Below are positions 48,663 to 61,276 of a stretch of 64,000 nt of DNA, piece after piece. Source of the DNA: Rhodobacteraceae bacterium WD3A24 (GTDB lineage Bacteria > Pseudomonadota > Alphaproteobacteria > Rhodobacterales > Rhodobacteraceae). The stretch covers positions 42,584 through 106,583 of the forward strand of contig PUHN01000005.1 in assembly GCA_002967695.1 (NCBI GenBank), written 5' to 3'. The notes beneath the pieces were generated by a model. It made no database searches. It had not been told where the DNA came from and saw only the letters and a list, made by a program, of their open reading frames with translations. How positions within the stretch are numbered: position 1 is the first letter of the stretch; every line of letters starts with the position of its first letter. A program made the position numbers and the translations under genes.

Positions 48663-49700
48663 TCATGTCTTGCCGTCGTGGACAAGTTGGCGCGCCTGCG
48701 TGATCCAGTCGTCACGGGTCACTCGCCCGCGGAAAGTGCCGAGGTTGTCGTCGACCCAGGCGATCTCGGCCGGAGTCCACGCCGCGATCTGGTCGAAATG
48801 GAACACGCCCAGCTCGTGCAGCACCTGCTCGAGCTTCGGCCCGATCCCCCTGATTTTCTTCAGATCATCGGCGCCGCCCGCGCGCGGCGCGGCCAGCAGG
48901 TCGGGCCTGGTGCCCGCCTCTTCGGTGTCGGGGGCGGCCTCTGCTGCGGGGGCTGTCGCAGTCGCCGCAGCACCTTGCCCCGCTGCCGCCGCATTGCCCA
49001 GCCATGGCGTCGAAAGCGGCACTTCGCTGCCGTCGATGCGCTTGACCGTGTCGCCCGTCTCGAGCGCCAGCGCGACCGAGGCGTTGTGGGCCGCGCGATC
49101 CTCGGCATGGTCCGTCAGCGTGGTCAGCCCGCCCGCCGGCTCGCTGGCATAGCGGCCCGTCTGCGAGCCGGGCCGGGGCACGCGGCCCGCGGCGAGCTCG
49201 TCGATGATCCAGCCAAGGGTCTCGGCGGTCAGATCCTCGTAATAGTCCTTGCCGATCTGGGCCATGGGCGCGTTGGCGCAGGCGCCGAGGCACTCGACCT
49301 CCTCCCAGGAGAACTTGCCGTCGGGCGACAGGGTGTGCGGCTCTTTCGCGATCTTGTCACGGCATACCGCGACGAGATCCTCGGCCCCGCAGATCATGCA
49401 CGAGGTGGTCCCGCATATCTGGATGTTGGCGACGCGTCCCACCGGCTGGAGCTGGAACATGAAGTAAAAGGTCGCCACCTCCAGCGCGCGGATATAGGGC
49501 ATCTCCAGCATGTCGGCCACGTATTCGATGGCCGGGCGCGAAAGCCAGCCCTCCTGCTCCTGCGCGCGCCACAGAAGCGGAATGATCGCGCTGGCCTGAC
49601 GGCCCTCGGGATACTTGGTGATCTGCGCCTTCGCCCATTCCAGATTGGCGGGCGTGAAGGCGAAACTCTCGGGCTGCTCGGGATGCAGGCGGCGTAGCAT
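48663..49700 (-). CDS. nuoE: NADH-quinone oxidoreductase subunit E with C-terminal helix-hairpin-helix extension
   Basis: The first ~170 residues are a normal Nuo[41 protein letters not shown], and the [2Fe-2S] N1a ligands in [14 protein letters not shown] and [10 protein letters not shown]. The remaining ~175 residues are an Ala-rich linker and a helix-hairpin-helix domain ([38 protein letters not shown]). At 345 residues it is about twice the length of E. coli NuoE (166). Long NuoE is known in Rhodobacterales. The ATG at 49700 is used because it starts the conserved [15 protein letters not shown]; it overlaps the upstream gene as ATGA. Confidence 0.95.
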   Translation of the reverse strand: MLRRLHPEQPESFAFTPANLEWAKAQITKYPEGRQASAIIPLLWRAQEQEGWLSRPAIEYVADMLEMPYIRALEVATFYFMFQLQPVGRVANIQICGTTSCMICGAEDLVAVCRDKIAKEPHTLSPDGKFSWEEVECLGACANAPMAQIGKDYYEDLTAETLGWIIDELAAGRVPRPGSQTGRYASEPAGGLTTLTDHAEDRAAHNASVALALETGDTVKRIDGSEVPLSTPWLGNAAAAGQGAAATATAPAAEAAPDTEEAGTRPDLLAAPRAGGADDLKKIRGIGPKLEQVLHELGVFHFDQIAAWTPAEIAWVDDNLGTFRGRVTRDDWITQARQLVHDGKT

Positions 49701-50074
49701 CAGGCGATTGCTCCGTTTGCGAGGGTCGCGGCCAGGGCGGTGGCGGAAACCAGCGCCGCCAGCAGGCCGGCGATCAGATGTCGGGCACAGGGATGGCCGT
49801 CGCGCGCGTAAAGCCACGCATCCACGATCCCCATGAAGGCGAAAACCGCGAACAGAACTGCGATCACGTTGAGATCGCGGTAGATCACCGCGGCGATGGC
49901 GAGAAGGCAGAACGCCGCGTAGCGGTCGGCGAGAACCAACGGCAGATGGCTCTTGCGGTGCGTGGCGATAGCCATGCCCCGCCCCGGCGCCAGCGCGAAC
50001 AGCACCGCCAGCGCGCCGGTGACAACGACGCCGCCGGCGGCCATCACGACAACGATGTCGGCCAGGGCCATCAT
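49700..50074 (-). CDS. 124-aa membrane protein between nuoD and nuoE
   Basis: This hydrophobic protein has about four membrane helices: [60 protein letters not shown] and [21 protein letters not shown] short basic loop ([16 protein letters not shown]) lies between the first two. The stop overlaps the nuoE start (ATGA), so translation is coupled. The resemblance to small membrane antiporter subunits (MrpF-type) is superficial and uncertain. No enzymatic motif is visible. Confidence 0.72.
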   Translation of the reverse strand: MMALADIVVVMAAGGVVVTGALAVLFALAPGRGMAIATHRKSHLPLVLADRYAAFCLLAIAAVIYRDLNVIAVLFAVFAFMGIVDAWLYARDGHPCARHLIAGLLAALVSATALAATLANGAIA

Positions 50075-50102
50075 CGCCGCCCCGCCGGAATCGCCGGCGA
50101 CG

Positions 50103-51314
50103 TCATCGGTCGATCTCCCCGAACACCACGTCGAGCGTGCCGATGATCGCCGCGATATCGGCGAGCTGATGGCCCCTGGAGACGTGGTCCATCGCCTGCA
50201 GGTGCAGATAGCCCGGCGCGCGCAGCTTGGCGCGATAGGGCCGGTTGGTGCCGTCGGCGACCATGTAGACCCCGAACTCGCCCTTGGGCGCCTCGACGGC
50301 GGCATAGACCTCGCCCTCGGGCACGTGAAAGCCCTCCGTGTAGAGCTTGAAGTGATGGATCAGTGCCTCCATCGAGGTCTTCATCTCGCCGCGCTTGGGC
50401 GGGGTGATCTTGCCGCGCGTGAGAATCTCGCCCGGCTCGGCGCGCAGTTTCACGATGGCCTGCTCGATGATGCGGGTGGATTCACGCATCTCGGCCATGC
50501 GGCACAGATAACGGTCGTAGCAGTCGCCGTTCTTGCCGACGGGGATGCGAAACTCGAACTCGTCATAGCATTCATAGGGCTGGGCGCGGCGCAGATCCCA
50601 GGCCAGCCCCGAGCCGCGCACCATCACGCCCGAAAAGCCCCAGTCCTGAATGTCCTGCTCGGTCACGACGCCGATATCGGCGTTGCGCTGCTTGAAGATG
50701 CGGTTTTCCGTCAGCAGCCCCTCGATGTCGTCGAGCACCTTGGGAAAATGCGCGGCCCATTCCTCGATATCGTCGAGAAGCTCGGGCGGCAGATCCTGAT
50801 GCACCCCGCCGGGGCGGAAATAGGCGGCGTGAAGCCGCGCCCCGCAGGCGCGCTCGTAGAAGACCATCAGCTTCTCGCGCTCCTCGAAACCCCACAGCGG
50901 CGGGGTCAGCGCGCCGACATCCATCGCCTGCGTGGTCACGTTGAGCAGGTGGTTGAGCACGCGCCCGATCTCGGAGAACAGCACGCGGATGAGCGAGGCC
51001 CGGCGCGGCACCTCGACCCCGGTGAGTTTCTCGATCGCCAGACACCAGGCGTGCTCCTGGTTCATCGGCGCAACATAGTCGAGCCGGTCCAGATAGGGCA
51101 GGTTCTGCAGATAAGTACGCGACTCCATGAGCTTTTCGGTGCCGCGATGAAGCAGCCCGATATGCGGGTCGCAGCGCTCGACGATCTCGCCGTCGAGCTC
51201 CAGAACCAGCCGCAGAACCCCGTGCGCCGCAGGGTGTTGCGGGCCGAAGTTGATGTTGAAGTTGCGGATTTCCTGCTCTTCGGTGAGCACGTCCTGCGCG
51301 GGGCTTGCGTCCAT
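50103..51314 (-). CDS. nuoD: NADH-quinone oxidoreductase subunit D
   Basis: NuoD forms the quinone-binding site with NuoB. The 403-residue protein shows [20 protein letters not shown] (quinone His/loop, about 18-37), [40 protein letters not shown] and the C-terminal FGEIDR. The start [20 protein letters not shown] was chosen over an ATG 33 nt upstream. The sulfotransferase stop overlaps this start (TAATG). Confidence 0.97.
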   Translation of the reverse strand: MDASPAQDVLTEEQEIRNFNINFGPQHPAAHGVLRLVLELDGEIVERCDPHIGLLHRGTEKLMESRTYLQNLPYLDRLDYVAPMNQEHAWCLAIEKLTGVEVPRRASLIRVLFSEIGRVLNHLLNVTTQAMDVGALTPPLWGFEEREKLMVFYERACGARLHAAYFRPGGVHQDLPPELLDDIEEWAAHFPKVLDDIEGLLTENRIFKQRNADIGVVTEQDIQDWGFSGVMVRGSGLAWDLRRAQPYECYDEFEFRIPVGKNGDCYDRYLCRMAEMRESTRIIEQAIVKLRAEPGEILTRGKITPPKRGEMKTSMEALIHHFKLYTEGFHVPEGEVYAAVEAPKGEFGVYMVADGTNRPYRAKLRAPGYLHLQAMDHVSRGHQLADIAAIIGTLDVVFGEIDR

Positions 51315-52210
51315 TATCTCGCACCTTCGGTTATGGGGGCCGCCCATTGGGCGGGCACCTGCGCGCCGAACCGGGCACGCACGTAATCGTATTGCGGGGC
51401 CAGCCGCGCGCGCGCGGCGCGCGCCAGACGGGGCGGCAGCGGCACGGCCTCGCCGGCATGAACGCGCTGATCCGTCTGCCCCGGCGCCGGGCCGATCCCG
51501 AGAAAGCGCGTCAGCCGGTCAAGCGATTCGTCGGAAAACAGCGTCTCGTAAAACAGGACCAGAACGTGGCGGGGGTCGAGCGCGGCGTCGATCCGCTCCA
51601 GCGTGCCGCGGTAGTCGCATCGCAAGGCGATCGCCGGCTCGCGCCCGTTCAGCCAGCCCTCTAGGACATGCCGCGCCGCCCCGGCCAGATCGCCCGCGCG
51701 GGCCTCGGGCCGGCCGGCGGCGACCTGCCGGATATTCGACCACAGCCGCGTCACCGGATCGCGCAGGATATAGACGAACCGCGCCGCCCCGACGACCTGG
51801 CGCATCAGCTTCAGGCTCGAGGTGCCGATCAGGCCGTAGGCGGGCGTGATGTCGCCGACAATCCGCGCGCCCTCGGGCCGCCCCTCGCACAGCCAGGCCA
51901 TGTAGCCCGCGTGATCGGCCCGGCGACGCTCGAACAGCGCGATCAGCTCGTCATGCGCGGCAAGGTTGCGCAGCACCTTGGAGCGCCATGGATCGGCCCT
52001 GGCGTAATCGAGTTTCGCGGCGATGCGCGCGCGGTTTCGGCGCAACACGCGCAGCCGGAAATCGAAATTGCCCCATTCGAGGGTGTCGAACCAGTGCGCC
52101 TCCTTCACCCCGCGGAAGTGGCCCTCGGGATGATCGGAGAGATAGCGATGCAGCCAGCTCGTGCCTGCCCGCGTCGCCCCAACTCCGAATACCACCGTCG
52201 GCTCGCTCAT
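51314..52210 (-). CDS. sulfotransferase family protein inserted in the nuo operon
   Basis: This 298-residue protein is PAPS-dependent by motif. The 5'-phosphosulfate loop is [19 protein letters not shown] (about 5-23), and the 3'-phosphate region is [17 protein letters not shown] (about 143). An intervening [15 protein letters not shown] block precedes [10 protein letters not shown]. No signal peptide is present. The acceptor is unknown. It lies between a 67-aa membrane gene and nuoD, sharing a stop/start overlap with nuoD, so it is translated with complex I genes. Base composition looks like its neighbours, so any insertion is not recent. Confidence 0.85.
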   Translation of the reverse strand: MSEPTVVFGVGATRAGTSWLHRYLSDHPEGHFRGVKEAHWFDTLEWGNFDFRLRVLRRNRARIAAKLDYARADPWRSKVLRNLAAHDELIALFERRRADHAGYMAWLCEGRPEGARIVGDITPAYGLIGTSSLKLMRQVVGAARFVYILRDPVTRLWSNIRQVAAGRPEARAGDLAGAARHVLEGWLNGREPAIALRCDYRGTLERIDAALDPRHVLVLFYETLFSDESLDRLTRFLGIGPAPGQTDQRVHAGEAVPLPPRLARAARARLAPQYDYVRARFGAQVPAQWAAPITEGAR

Positions 52211-52243
52211 TCATCCCGCTCCGAAAGGGCGTCCCGGCCCGGC

Positions 52244-52447
52244 TCAGGCCCCGCCGCGCGGCAGGTCGTCCTTGAAGGCCATCACCCACAACAGCACGAT
52301 CGCACCCAGCGGAATGACCGCCGCGAGCGACACCCAGTTGGGGATGCCGTAGCGCGGCAGCAGCCGCCAGAACGGCACCACGACCAGAGCCGCGAGGATG
52401 ACGAACCATATGAGCCCGCCGCCGCCAACGCCGTATCCACTCATCAT
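52244..52447 (-). CDS. 67-aa membrane protein in the nuo operon
   Basis: This short protein has two helices ([20 protein letters not shown] and [20 protein letters not shown]) and a charged end ([10 protein letters not shown]). Its start overlaps the nuoC stop within ATGATGA, and it lies 33 nt from the sulfotransferase. No family is recognised with confidence. Tight coupling suggests it is a real gene. Confidence 0.65.
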   Translation of the reverse strand: MMSGYGVGGGGLIWFVILAALVVVPFWRLLPRYGIPNWVSLAAVIPLGAIVLLWVMAFKDDLPRGGA

Positions 52448-53055
52448 TTTGCCTGCTCCTCGGCCTTGTCGTCGCCCGGAAGAATGTAGTCCGCCCCTTC
52501 CCAGGGCGACATGAAGTCGAAGAGCCGGTATTCCTGCACCAGGCTGACCGGCTCGTAGACCACCCGCTTGAGCGCCTCGTCATAGCGCACTTCCGTATAG
52601 CCGGTGGTCGGGAAATCCTTGCGCAGGGGATGGCCGCGAAAACCGTAATCGGTCAGGATGCGCCGCAGGTCCGGGTGCCCCGAAAAGAGCAGGCCGAACA
52701 TGTCGAACACCTCGCGCTCGAACCAGTTCGCACTGGGATGGATGCCGGTGATCGAGGGCACCATGTCATCCTCGCGCGCCTGTGTTTTCAGGCGGATGCG
52801 CTGATTGGTGTACATCGACAGGAAGTGATAGACCACGTCGAAACGCTTGGCGCGCTCGGGGTGATCCACGGCGGTGATGTCCACCAGCGTGGTGAACCGG
52901 CAGTTCTCGTCGCCCTTGAGAAACTGGACCACCCCCGGCACCGCGGGCAGCGGCGCCGTCAATGTCAGTTCGCCCCGCTCGACGACAGCCGCGTCGATGT
53001 CCTCGGACCGGCGGCTCTCGATATGGGCGGCGAGATCCTTGAGCGCTTCGTCCAT
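52444..53055 (-). CDS. nuoC: NADH-quinone oxidoreductase subunit C
   Basis: NuoC is a peripheral-arm structural subunit. The 203-residue protein has [38 protein letters not shown], the signature [20 protein letters not shown] and [18 protein letters not shown]. It is separate from NuoD here (not fused as in E. coli). The start [16 protein letters not shown] was chosen because the preceding in-frame codons overlap nuoB in an unconserved way. Confidence 0.96.
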   Translation of the reverse strand: MDEALKDLAAHIESRRSEDIDAAVVERGELTLTAPLPAVPGVVQFLKGDENCRFTTLVDITAVDHPERAKRFDVVYHFLSMYTNQRIRLKTQAREDDMVPSITGIHPSANWFEREVFDMFGLLFSGHPDLRRILTDYGFRGHPLRKDFPTTGYTEVRYDEALKRVVYEPVSLVQEYRLFDFMSPWEGADYILPGDDKAEEQAK

Positions 53056-53065
53056 GCGCGCCTCC

Positions 53066-53955
<890 letters not shown>

Positions 53956-54014
53956 GGATCGGGCTCCTGTCGCTGGCGGGCCGGGCCGGCGCGGGCCCGG
54001 GCCGGCTGCGCTTG

Positions 54015-54043
54015 GGTTTACTCCCGCGCCCCGGCAGGGTCAA
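54015..54043 (-). promoter_or_regulatory. candidate nuo operon promoter
   Basis: On the minus strand, TTGACC (54043-54038) and TAAACC (54020-54015) are separated by 17 bp, with a predicted start near 54008 and a leader of about 53 nt before nuoA. It lies in the 284-nt region between nuoA and the upstream AhpD-like gene, which shows no other gene. Confidence 0.45.
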
Positions 54044-54239
54044 CAGACCCGGGCACGCGGCGTCCGGCCCCCTCAGATCTATCCGCCTTGGCCATGGTGA
54101 CAAGCCCCGATCCCGGCCGTGATGCGGTGTCGGGAAATGGGCATCGAGCCCCGGCGCGCAGGCCGGAAACGAAGCGGCGGCGCGCCCGCCCGGACGCGCC
54201 GCCGACTGCCCTGAAGGGGCCCGGCTTCGGGTCCCGCCG

Positions 54240-54800
54240 TCAGACCTTGTATTCGGCAAAGGCCGGATCGACCTCGTGCCGGGCGATGTGATTGGAGTAG
54301 TTCGACAGCGTCTTGACTGCGATCGCGAGGATGATCTCCAGGACGTGCCGGTCGCTGTAGCCTGCGGCCTTGAACGCCTCGACCTTTTCGGGCTCGGGGC
54401 GTCCGCGGGTCTGGACCATGTGCGCAGTGAACCGGCTCAGCGCATCGAGCTTGGGATCGGGCAGCGCGGTGCCCGCGCGCAACGCGTCGGTGTCCTCCTG
54501 CGAGACGCCCGACTTGTTGCGCGCGATCATCGTGTGGGCGGCCATGCAGTAGTCGCAGCCATTCTCGCGGCTGACCGTCAGAAAGACCGTCTCCTGCTCA
54601 GGCGGGGTGAACTGGCCCGACTCGCGAAACAGCCCGTAGCCGGTCATGTAGGTCTCCAGCACGCCGGGCGAGTTGGCCATGGAGCGATACATGTTGGGCA
54701 CCATGCCCACGGCCGCCTGCGCCTGATCGAGCAGGCTCTTGGCGGCGCCTTCGGCGTTGGTCTCGTCCACGGGCGGCAGGGTCATCGTGTAATTGGTCAT
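54240..54800 (-). CDS. carboxymuconolactone decarboxylase/AhpD-like protein 1
   Basis: This 186-residue protein of the AhpD/peroxidase-related fold has an active-site pattern CDYCMAAHTMIARNKSG (Cys-x2-Cys...His), which in AhpD relatives mediates peroxide or disulfide chemistry. Further blocks are AAVGMVPNMYRSMANSPGVL and VLEIILAIAVKTLSNYSNHI. It is the same family as the gene at 61277-61840, but not a close copy. A GGAGG ribosome-binding site precedes ATG 54800. It is monocistronic, directly upstream of the nuo promoter region. Confidence 0.9.
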   Translation of the reverse strand: MTNYTMTLPPVDETNAEGAAKSLLDQAQAAVGMVPNMYRSMANSPGVLETYMTGYGLFRESGQFTPPEQETVFLTVSRENGCDYCMAAHTMIARNKSGVSQEDTDALRAGTALPDPKLDALSRFTAHMVQTRGRPEPEKVEAFKAAGYSDRHVLEIILAIAVKTLSNYSNHIARHEVDPAFAEYKV

Positions 54801-54965
54801 CGAAGCCTCCTTTCGATTCGAGGTGTCCCGCCTGACTAATGCCCATTGCCGCAAGGGATAACCGCCGTTCGGTCAATTCGCGCACACAAAATATCATCAA
54901 AATGTTATGCGTGCGCATTTGCACGCCCCCTGTGCCCGAAGGCACCGCGCGCCTCCCGCTCGCCC

Positions 54966-55484
54966 TCAGAGTTCGGCAAGCGCGGCGCGGTGATGGGCGG
55001 CGCTGTCCTCGGAGAAACAGCAGAAGATCACGCGCGGCTCGGGGCGGGCGCGCAGCATCTCGGCGACGGTCCGCACGGCCACCTGCGCCGCCGCCGCGGG
55101 CGGATAGCCGTAGACGCCCGTCGAGATCGCCGGAAAGGCGAGGCGGCGCGCGCCCAGCCGGCGCGCCTCCTCGATGCTACGCCGGTAGCAGGAGGCCAGC
55201 AGCGCCGGCTCGCCCGACGTGCCGCCCCGCCAGACCGGCCCCACGGTGTGGATGATCCAGCGCGCGGGCAGATCGTGCCCGCCGCTCACCCGCGCCTCGC
55301 CGGTGGGGCAGCCGCCAAGCCGGCGAGTCTCCTCCAGCAGGCCCGGCCCCGCGGCGCGATGAATGGCGCCGTCGACCCCGCCGCCGCCTGCCAGCGATTC
55401 ATTGGCGGCATTGACGATCGCATCCACCTCCAGCGTCGTGATGTCGGCGACGATCACCTCCATCTGTGTCTTCAGATCGCTCAT
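54966..55484 (-). CDS. macrodomain protein (O-acetyl-ADP-ribose deacetylase type)
   Basis: This 172-residue single macrodomain (MacroD/YmdB-like) binds and probably hydrolyses ADP-ribose derivatives. Motifs are [20 protein letters not shown] (written [20 protein letters not shown] here, about 26-45), [18 protein letters not shown], and the loop [23 protein letters not shown] lies before ATG 55484. It is isolated between the AhpD-like gene and gph. No DarT-type toxin gene is beside it, so a DarTG toxin-antitoxin role is unlikely. Confidence 0.92.
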   Translation of the reverse strand: MSDLKTQMEVIVADITTLEVDAIVNAANESLAGGGGVDGAIHRAAGPGLLEETRRLGGCPTGEARVSGGHDLPARWIIHTVGPVWRGGTSGEPALLASCYRRSIEEARRLGARRLAFPAISTGVYGYPPAAAAQVAVRTVAEMLRARPEPRVIFCCFSEDSAAHHRAALAEL

Positions 55485-55600
55485 ATGTGCCTCCGCTACT
55501 GCCAGACCGAGCCGATGATACGTGCGTGACGTTGCAGGATCATCCCCCCTTTGCGGCGCGACCCGCATTGCCCCTGCCGTGCGATCCGGGCGCGCAAATG

Positions 55601-56296
55601 TCACGGCCGGTCCGGGCCCGCCCCGTCGGGGGGCCGGGTCAGGCGCGCGGCGAGGTCGGGAAGGGCGTCATAGTGATCGAGCACGGCGTCGGGCGAAAGC
55701 CGCATGACCCCTGCCCCCTCGGGGCCGAAGCCGACAAGCGCGACGGGCGCGCCCGCCGCGCGGGCGGTGTCGCGGTCGGTGATCGTGTCGCCCACAAGCA
55801 TCGAGCCCGCCCGCGGGGCGCCCAGCCGCCGCAATGCCTCCCGGTACATGGCCGGGTCGGGCTTGCGCACGCGCAGACACCCCGCGCCCACCAGCGCCGC
55901 GAACGCATCCCGCAGCCCCAGCGCGCGCATCAGCCGCTCGGCCAGATCGGTGGGCTTGTTGGTGCAGATCGCGACCGCATAGCCCTGCCCGCGCAGCCGC
56001 TCGACGGCCTCGGCCGCGCCGGGGTAGAGCCGTGTGTGGCGCGCGATGTCGGCGGAATAGGCTTCGAGCAGCACGGGATACGCCGCCTCGATGCGCGCGC
56101 CGTCCGGGCGCTCGCCCGCCCGTTCCAGCCCAAGCGCCAGCATCGCCTTGCCGCCGGCAAAGGCCGTCGCCGCATCGGCCGCAGGGTCGAGCCGGGCGCC
56201 GTGCCCCATGGCCGAAAGCGCGGCATTGGCCGCGGCGATCAGGTCGGCACTGGTATCGGCGAGCGTGCCGTCGAGATCGAAGATGACGCTGCGCAT
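55601..56296 (-). CDS. gph: Phosphoglycolate phosphatase (HAD family)
   Basis: This 231-residue HAD hydrolase starts [19 protein letters not shown], with the nucleophile Asp in DLDGTLAD. Motif II is [16 protein letters not shown], and motif III/IV appears in [15 protein letters not shown] and [17 protein letters not shown]. Gph salvages 2-phosphoglycolate from DNA repair or photorespiration. A similar HAD such as pyrophosphatase PpaX is possible. It is divergent from glmU, consistent with a 125-nt regulatory region. Confidence 0.87.
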   Translation of the reverse strand: MRSVIFDLDGTLADTSADLIAAANAALSAMGHGARLDPAADAATAFAGGKAMLALGLERAGERPDGARIEAAYPVLLEAYSADIARHTRLYPGAAEAVERLRGQGYAVAICTNKPTDLAERLMRALGLRDAFAALVGAGCLRVRKPDPAMYREALRRLGAPRAGSMLVGDTITDRDTARAAGAPVALVGFGPEGAGVMRLSPDAVLDHYDALPDLAARLTRPPDGAGPDRP

Positions 56297-56421
56297 CGAA
56301 CCGCTCCGGGCAGACCCGCGCCGGCACTGAAATCCGGCGACATGAAAATTGACCCCGCGCCCCTTGCGGCGCTCCAGTCACCCGGTAAAACGATGACACG
56401 CGAAAAGAAAGACCGAACGAC

Positions 56422-57768
56422 ATGGCGACAGCGCTGATCCTCCTGGCGGCCGGACAGGGAACACGGATGCGATCCGATCTGCCCAAGGTGCTCCACGAGA
56501 TCGGCGGCGCGCCGCTCTTGGTGCATGCGATGCGCAGTGGCGCGGCGCTGGCGCCGGAAATCCATTTGGTGGCCACCGGCCATGGCGGCGAGGCCGTGGG
56601 GGCGGCCGCGCGTGCCGAGGCACCGGAGGCCCGCGTCGTGCATCAGGAGCGGCAGATGGGCACCGCGCATGCGGTCCTGCAGGCGGCGCCGGCGCTGGAG
56701 GGCTTCGCGGGTGACGCGGTCGTCCTTTACGGCGACACGCCGCTGATCCGGGGTGCGACGCTCGAGGCGATGATCGCCGCGCGGGCGCACCACGACATTG
56801 TCGTGCTGGGCTTCGAGGCCGCCGACCCGGCCCGTTACGGGCGATTGATCGTGGCGGGCGAGCGGCTGGAGCGGATCGTGGAATATGCCGAGGCCACGCC
56901 GGAGGAGCGCGCGATCACGCTGTGCAACAGCGGCGTGCTGTGCGCCGATGCCGGCCGGCTAATGGAGCTTGCCGCCGAGGTGGGCAACGACAACGCCAAG
57001 GGCGAATACTATCTCACCGATATCGTCGCCCTGGCCCGCGCGCGCGGGCTATCGGCCGGGGTCGTGCGCTGCGACGAGGCCGAGACCATCGGGGTGAACT
57101 CGCGCGCCGACCTCGCCGCCGCCGAAGCCGCCTTTCAGGCCCGCGCGCGCACTGCCGCGCTCGAGGGCGGTGCCACGCTGACCGCGCCCGAGACGGTGTT
57201 CTTCGCGATCGACACCCGGCTGGGCCGCGACAGCACGGTCGAACCGCATGTCGTCTTCGGCCCCGGCGTGACGGTCGAGAGCGGCGCCGTGATCCGCGCC
57301 TTCAGCCATCTGGAAGGCGCCCATGTGGGGCACGGCGCGGTGGTGGGGCCCTATGCGCGCCTGCGGCCGGGCACGGTTCTGGCCGCGCAGACGCGCGTGG
57401 GCAATTTCGTCGAGACAAAGAACGCGGTGCTTGAGACCGGCGCGAAGGCCAACCATCTGACCTATCTGGGCGACGCGCATGTGGGCGCGGGCGCCAATAT
57501 CGGCGCGGGCACGATCACCTGCAATTACGACGGCGTCTCCAAGCACCGCAGCGAGATCGGCGCGGGCGCGTTCATCGGCTCGGACACGATGCTGGTGGCG
57601 CCGGTGCGCGTGGGCGCCGAGGCGATGACGGGGTCGGGCTCGGTCATCACCGCGGATGTGCCCGATGGCGCGCTGGGGCTGGGCCGGGCGCGGCAGACCA
57701 ACAAGCCCGGGCTGGCGCGCAGGCTCATGGAGCGGCTGCGCGCGGCCCGCTCGCGCCGGGCGGGCTGA
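56422..57768 (+). CDS. glmU: bifunctional N-acetylglucosamine-1-phosphate uridyltransferase/glucosamine-1-phosphate acetyltransferase
   Basis: GlmU makes UDP-GlcNAc for peptidoglycan and LPS. The 448-residue protein has an N-terminal nucleotidyltransferase (ALILLAAGQGTRMRSDLPK, QMGTAHAVLQA, VVLYGDTPLI). A C-terminal left-handed beta-helix follows (from about 250; VVGPYARLRPGTVLAAQTRV, GAKANHLTYLGDAHVGAGAN, GTITCNYDGVSKHRSEIG). It is followed 37 nt later by glmS. Confidence 0.97.
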   Translation: MATALILLAAGQGTRMRSDLPKVLHEIGGAPLLVHAMRSGAALAPEIHLVATGHGGEAVGAAARAEAPEARVVHQERQMGTAHAVLQAAPALEGFAGDAVVLYGDTPLIRGATLEAMIAARAHHDIVVLGFEAADPARYGRLIVAGERLERIVEYAEATPEERAITLCNSGVLCADAGRLMELAAEVGNDNAKGEYYLTDIVALARARGLSAGVVRCDEAETIGVNSRADLAAAEAAFQARARTAALEGGATLTAPETVFFAIDTRLGRDSTVEPHVVFGPGVTVESGAVIRAFSHLEGAHVGHGAVVGPYARLRPGTVLAAQTRVGNFVETKNAVLETGAKANHLTYLGDAHVGAGANIGAGTITCNYDGVSKHRSEIGAGAFIGSDTMLVAPVRVGAEAMTGSGSVITADVPDGALGLGRARQTNKPGLARRLMERLRAARSRRAG

Positions 57769-57805
57769 GACGCCGGCCCGCAACGTAACGAGGGAGCAGT
57801 AGAGC

Positions 57806-59626
<1,821 letters not shown>

Positions 59627-59637
59627 CGTGGTCCGCC

Positions 59638-60090
59638 CTAGCGGGCGATCACCACCAGTTCGGGCAGGTCGGTCAGTGGAATGCCCAGCAGCCTGAAGGC
59701 CGCCATCGAGAGCGCGCTGCCCGACCCCGGCGTGCCACCCGAGGGGCGCAGTTCCACCTCGGCGCTGGCCGTGCCGTCTTCAAGCCGGATGACGCCGGGG
59801 CGCGCCGCGTCGACCAGCGGCGTGCGCAGCCACAGCCCCGGTTCGGACGGGCTGCCGAGCGTGGCGATGGTCCGGCCCAGCTCCGCGCCCGGCTCGGGGG
59901 GCTCGGACCCCGTCTCGGCGGCGCGCGGCGCGGGGCGCGGCGTATCCGCCTCGGGCGCCTGCACGGCGGCACCCGGCCGACCGGGCGCATCCGCATCACT
60001 GCCGAGCAACCCCGACAGCGGCCCGCCGGCACATCCCGACACAGCGACGAGCGTGCAGAGCAGGGCCAAAGGGCGAAACCGGGTTACCAT
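59638..60090 (-). CDS. small outer-membrane-type lipoprotein, function unknown
   Basis: This 150-residue protein has a lipobox (LALLCTLVAVSGCAGGPLSG, Cys at about 20), a Pro/Ala/Glu linker, and a conserved C-terminal part (TIATLGSPSEPGLWLRTPLV and VELRPSGGTPGSGSALSMAA). From memory, related roseobacter proteins are sometimes labelled D-galactarate dehydratase; there is no support for that here. An ATG 12 nt upstream is an alternative start. It is divergent from moaA and convergent with glmS. Confidence 0.7.
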   Translation of the reverse strand: MVTRFRPLALLCTLVAVSGCAGGPLSGLLGSDADAPGRPGAAVQAPEADTPRPAPRAAETGSEPPEPGAELGRTIATLGSPSEPGLWLRTPLVDAARPGVIRLEDGTASAEVELRPSGGTPGSGSALSMAAFRLLGIPLTDLPELVVIAR

Positions 60091-60174
60091 GCCGTGTACC
60101 ATACGCCGCATCACGGGGGCGATCAACGCAGGTTTGAGCTTGCCGCATCGCTCGTCGAGGCTTAGCTTGGGGGC

Positions 60175-61179
60175 ATGACCGCACCGTTGATCGACCCCTT
60201 CGCCCGGCCAATCAGTTACCTGCGCGTCTCGGTCACCGACCGCTGCGACTTTCGCTGCGTCTACTGCATGGCCGAGAACATGACCTTCCTGCCCAAGAAA
60301 GAATTGCTCACCCTCGAGGAACTCGACCGGATGTGCACGACCTTTGTCGGCCTCGGTGTCGAGAAGCTGCGCATCACCGGCGGCGAGCCGCTCGTGCGCA
60401 AGGGGATCATGACCTTTTTCGAGGGGATGCAGCGCCATCTCGAGTCCGGCGCGCTCAAGGAACTCACGCTGACCACCAACGCCTCGCAGTTGCGCCGTTT
60501 CGCCCAGCCGCTCCACGACTGCGGCGTGCGGCGGGTGAATGTCTCGCTCGACACGCTCGATGCGAAAAAATTCGCCGACGTCACCCGCTGGGGCCGCCTG
60601 CCGCAGGTGCTCGACGGGATCGAGGCCGCGCGCGAGGCGGGCATCCGCGTCAAGATCAACACCGTCGCGCTCAAGGGCTTCAACGAGGATGAGCTCTTCA
60701 CCCTGACCGAATGGTGCGCCCGCGACGGCCACGACCTGACCTTCATCGAGGTGATGCCGATGGGGGATCTGGGCAACGAGGACCGGATCGACCAGTACTG
60801 GCCGCTCAGGGATCTCCGCGCCCGCCTCGAAGAGCGCTACACCCTCACCGACATCCCCGAGCGTACCGGCGGGCCAGCCCGCTATGTGCGCATCGAGGAG
60901 ACGGGCCAGAAGATCGGCTTCATCACGCCGCTGACCCACAACTTCTGCGAAAGCTGCAACCGCGTGCGGCTGACCTGCACCGGCGAACTCTACATGTGCC
61001 TCGGTCAGGAGGACATGGCCGACCTGCGCACGCCCCTGCGCGCGAGCGACGACAACGCCCTGCTCGAACAGGCGATCCGCGCCGCCATCGCCCGCAAGCC
61101 CAAGGGGCACGATTTCGACTATTCGCGCCAGCAGGTGAAGGGGCAGATGACCCGGCACATGAGCCACACCGGCGGCTGA
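60175..61179 (+). CDS. moaA: GTP 3',8-cyclase (molybdenum cofactor biosynthesis MoaA)
   Basis: MoaA is a radical SAM enzyme converting GTP to (8S)-3',8-cyclo-7,8-dihydroguanosine 5'-triphosphate. The 334-residue protein has the SAM cluster [16 protein letters not shown] (about 23-38), the SAM region [13 protein letters not shown], and the second cluster [18 protein letters not shown] (about 261). It ends in Gly-Gly, which is required in the family. No moaC, moaB or moeA is adjacent. Confidence 0.97.
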   Translation: MTAPLIDPFARPISYLRVSVTDRCDFRCVYCMAENMTFLPKKELLTLEELDRMCTTFVGLGVEKLRITGGEPLVRKGIMTFFEGMQRHLESGALKELTLTTNASQLRRFAQPLHDCGVRRVNVSLDTLDAKKFADVTRWGRLPQVLDGIEAAREAGIRVKINTVALKGFNEDELFTLTEWCARDGHDLTFIEVMPMGDLGNEDRIDQYWPLRDLRARLEERYTLTDIPERTGGPARYVRIEETGQKIGFITPLTHNFCESCNRVRLTCTGELYMCLGQEDMADLRTPLRASDDNALLEQAIRAAIARKPKGHDFDYSRQQVKGQMTRHMSHTGG

Positions 61180-61276
61180 CGTCACCCGCCACACCTCCGC
61201 CGGCCCCGCCGCGGCGCGCCGTCGGCCGGGCGGCAGGCGCGGCACTCTGGCCACATTCCCGAAAGCGAGGCCCCGC

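Noticed and set aside
46288..49152. 954-codon open frame on the + strand across nuoE-nuoF
   Set aside because: Shadow of nuoF, nuoE and neighbours; composition is Arg/Ala/His-rich and has no domain.
54966..55484. DarG-type antitoxin
   Set aside because: The macrodomain stands alone without a DarT-like partner and is too short for DarG.
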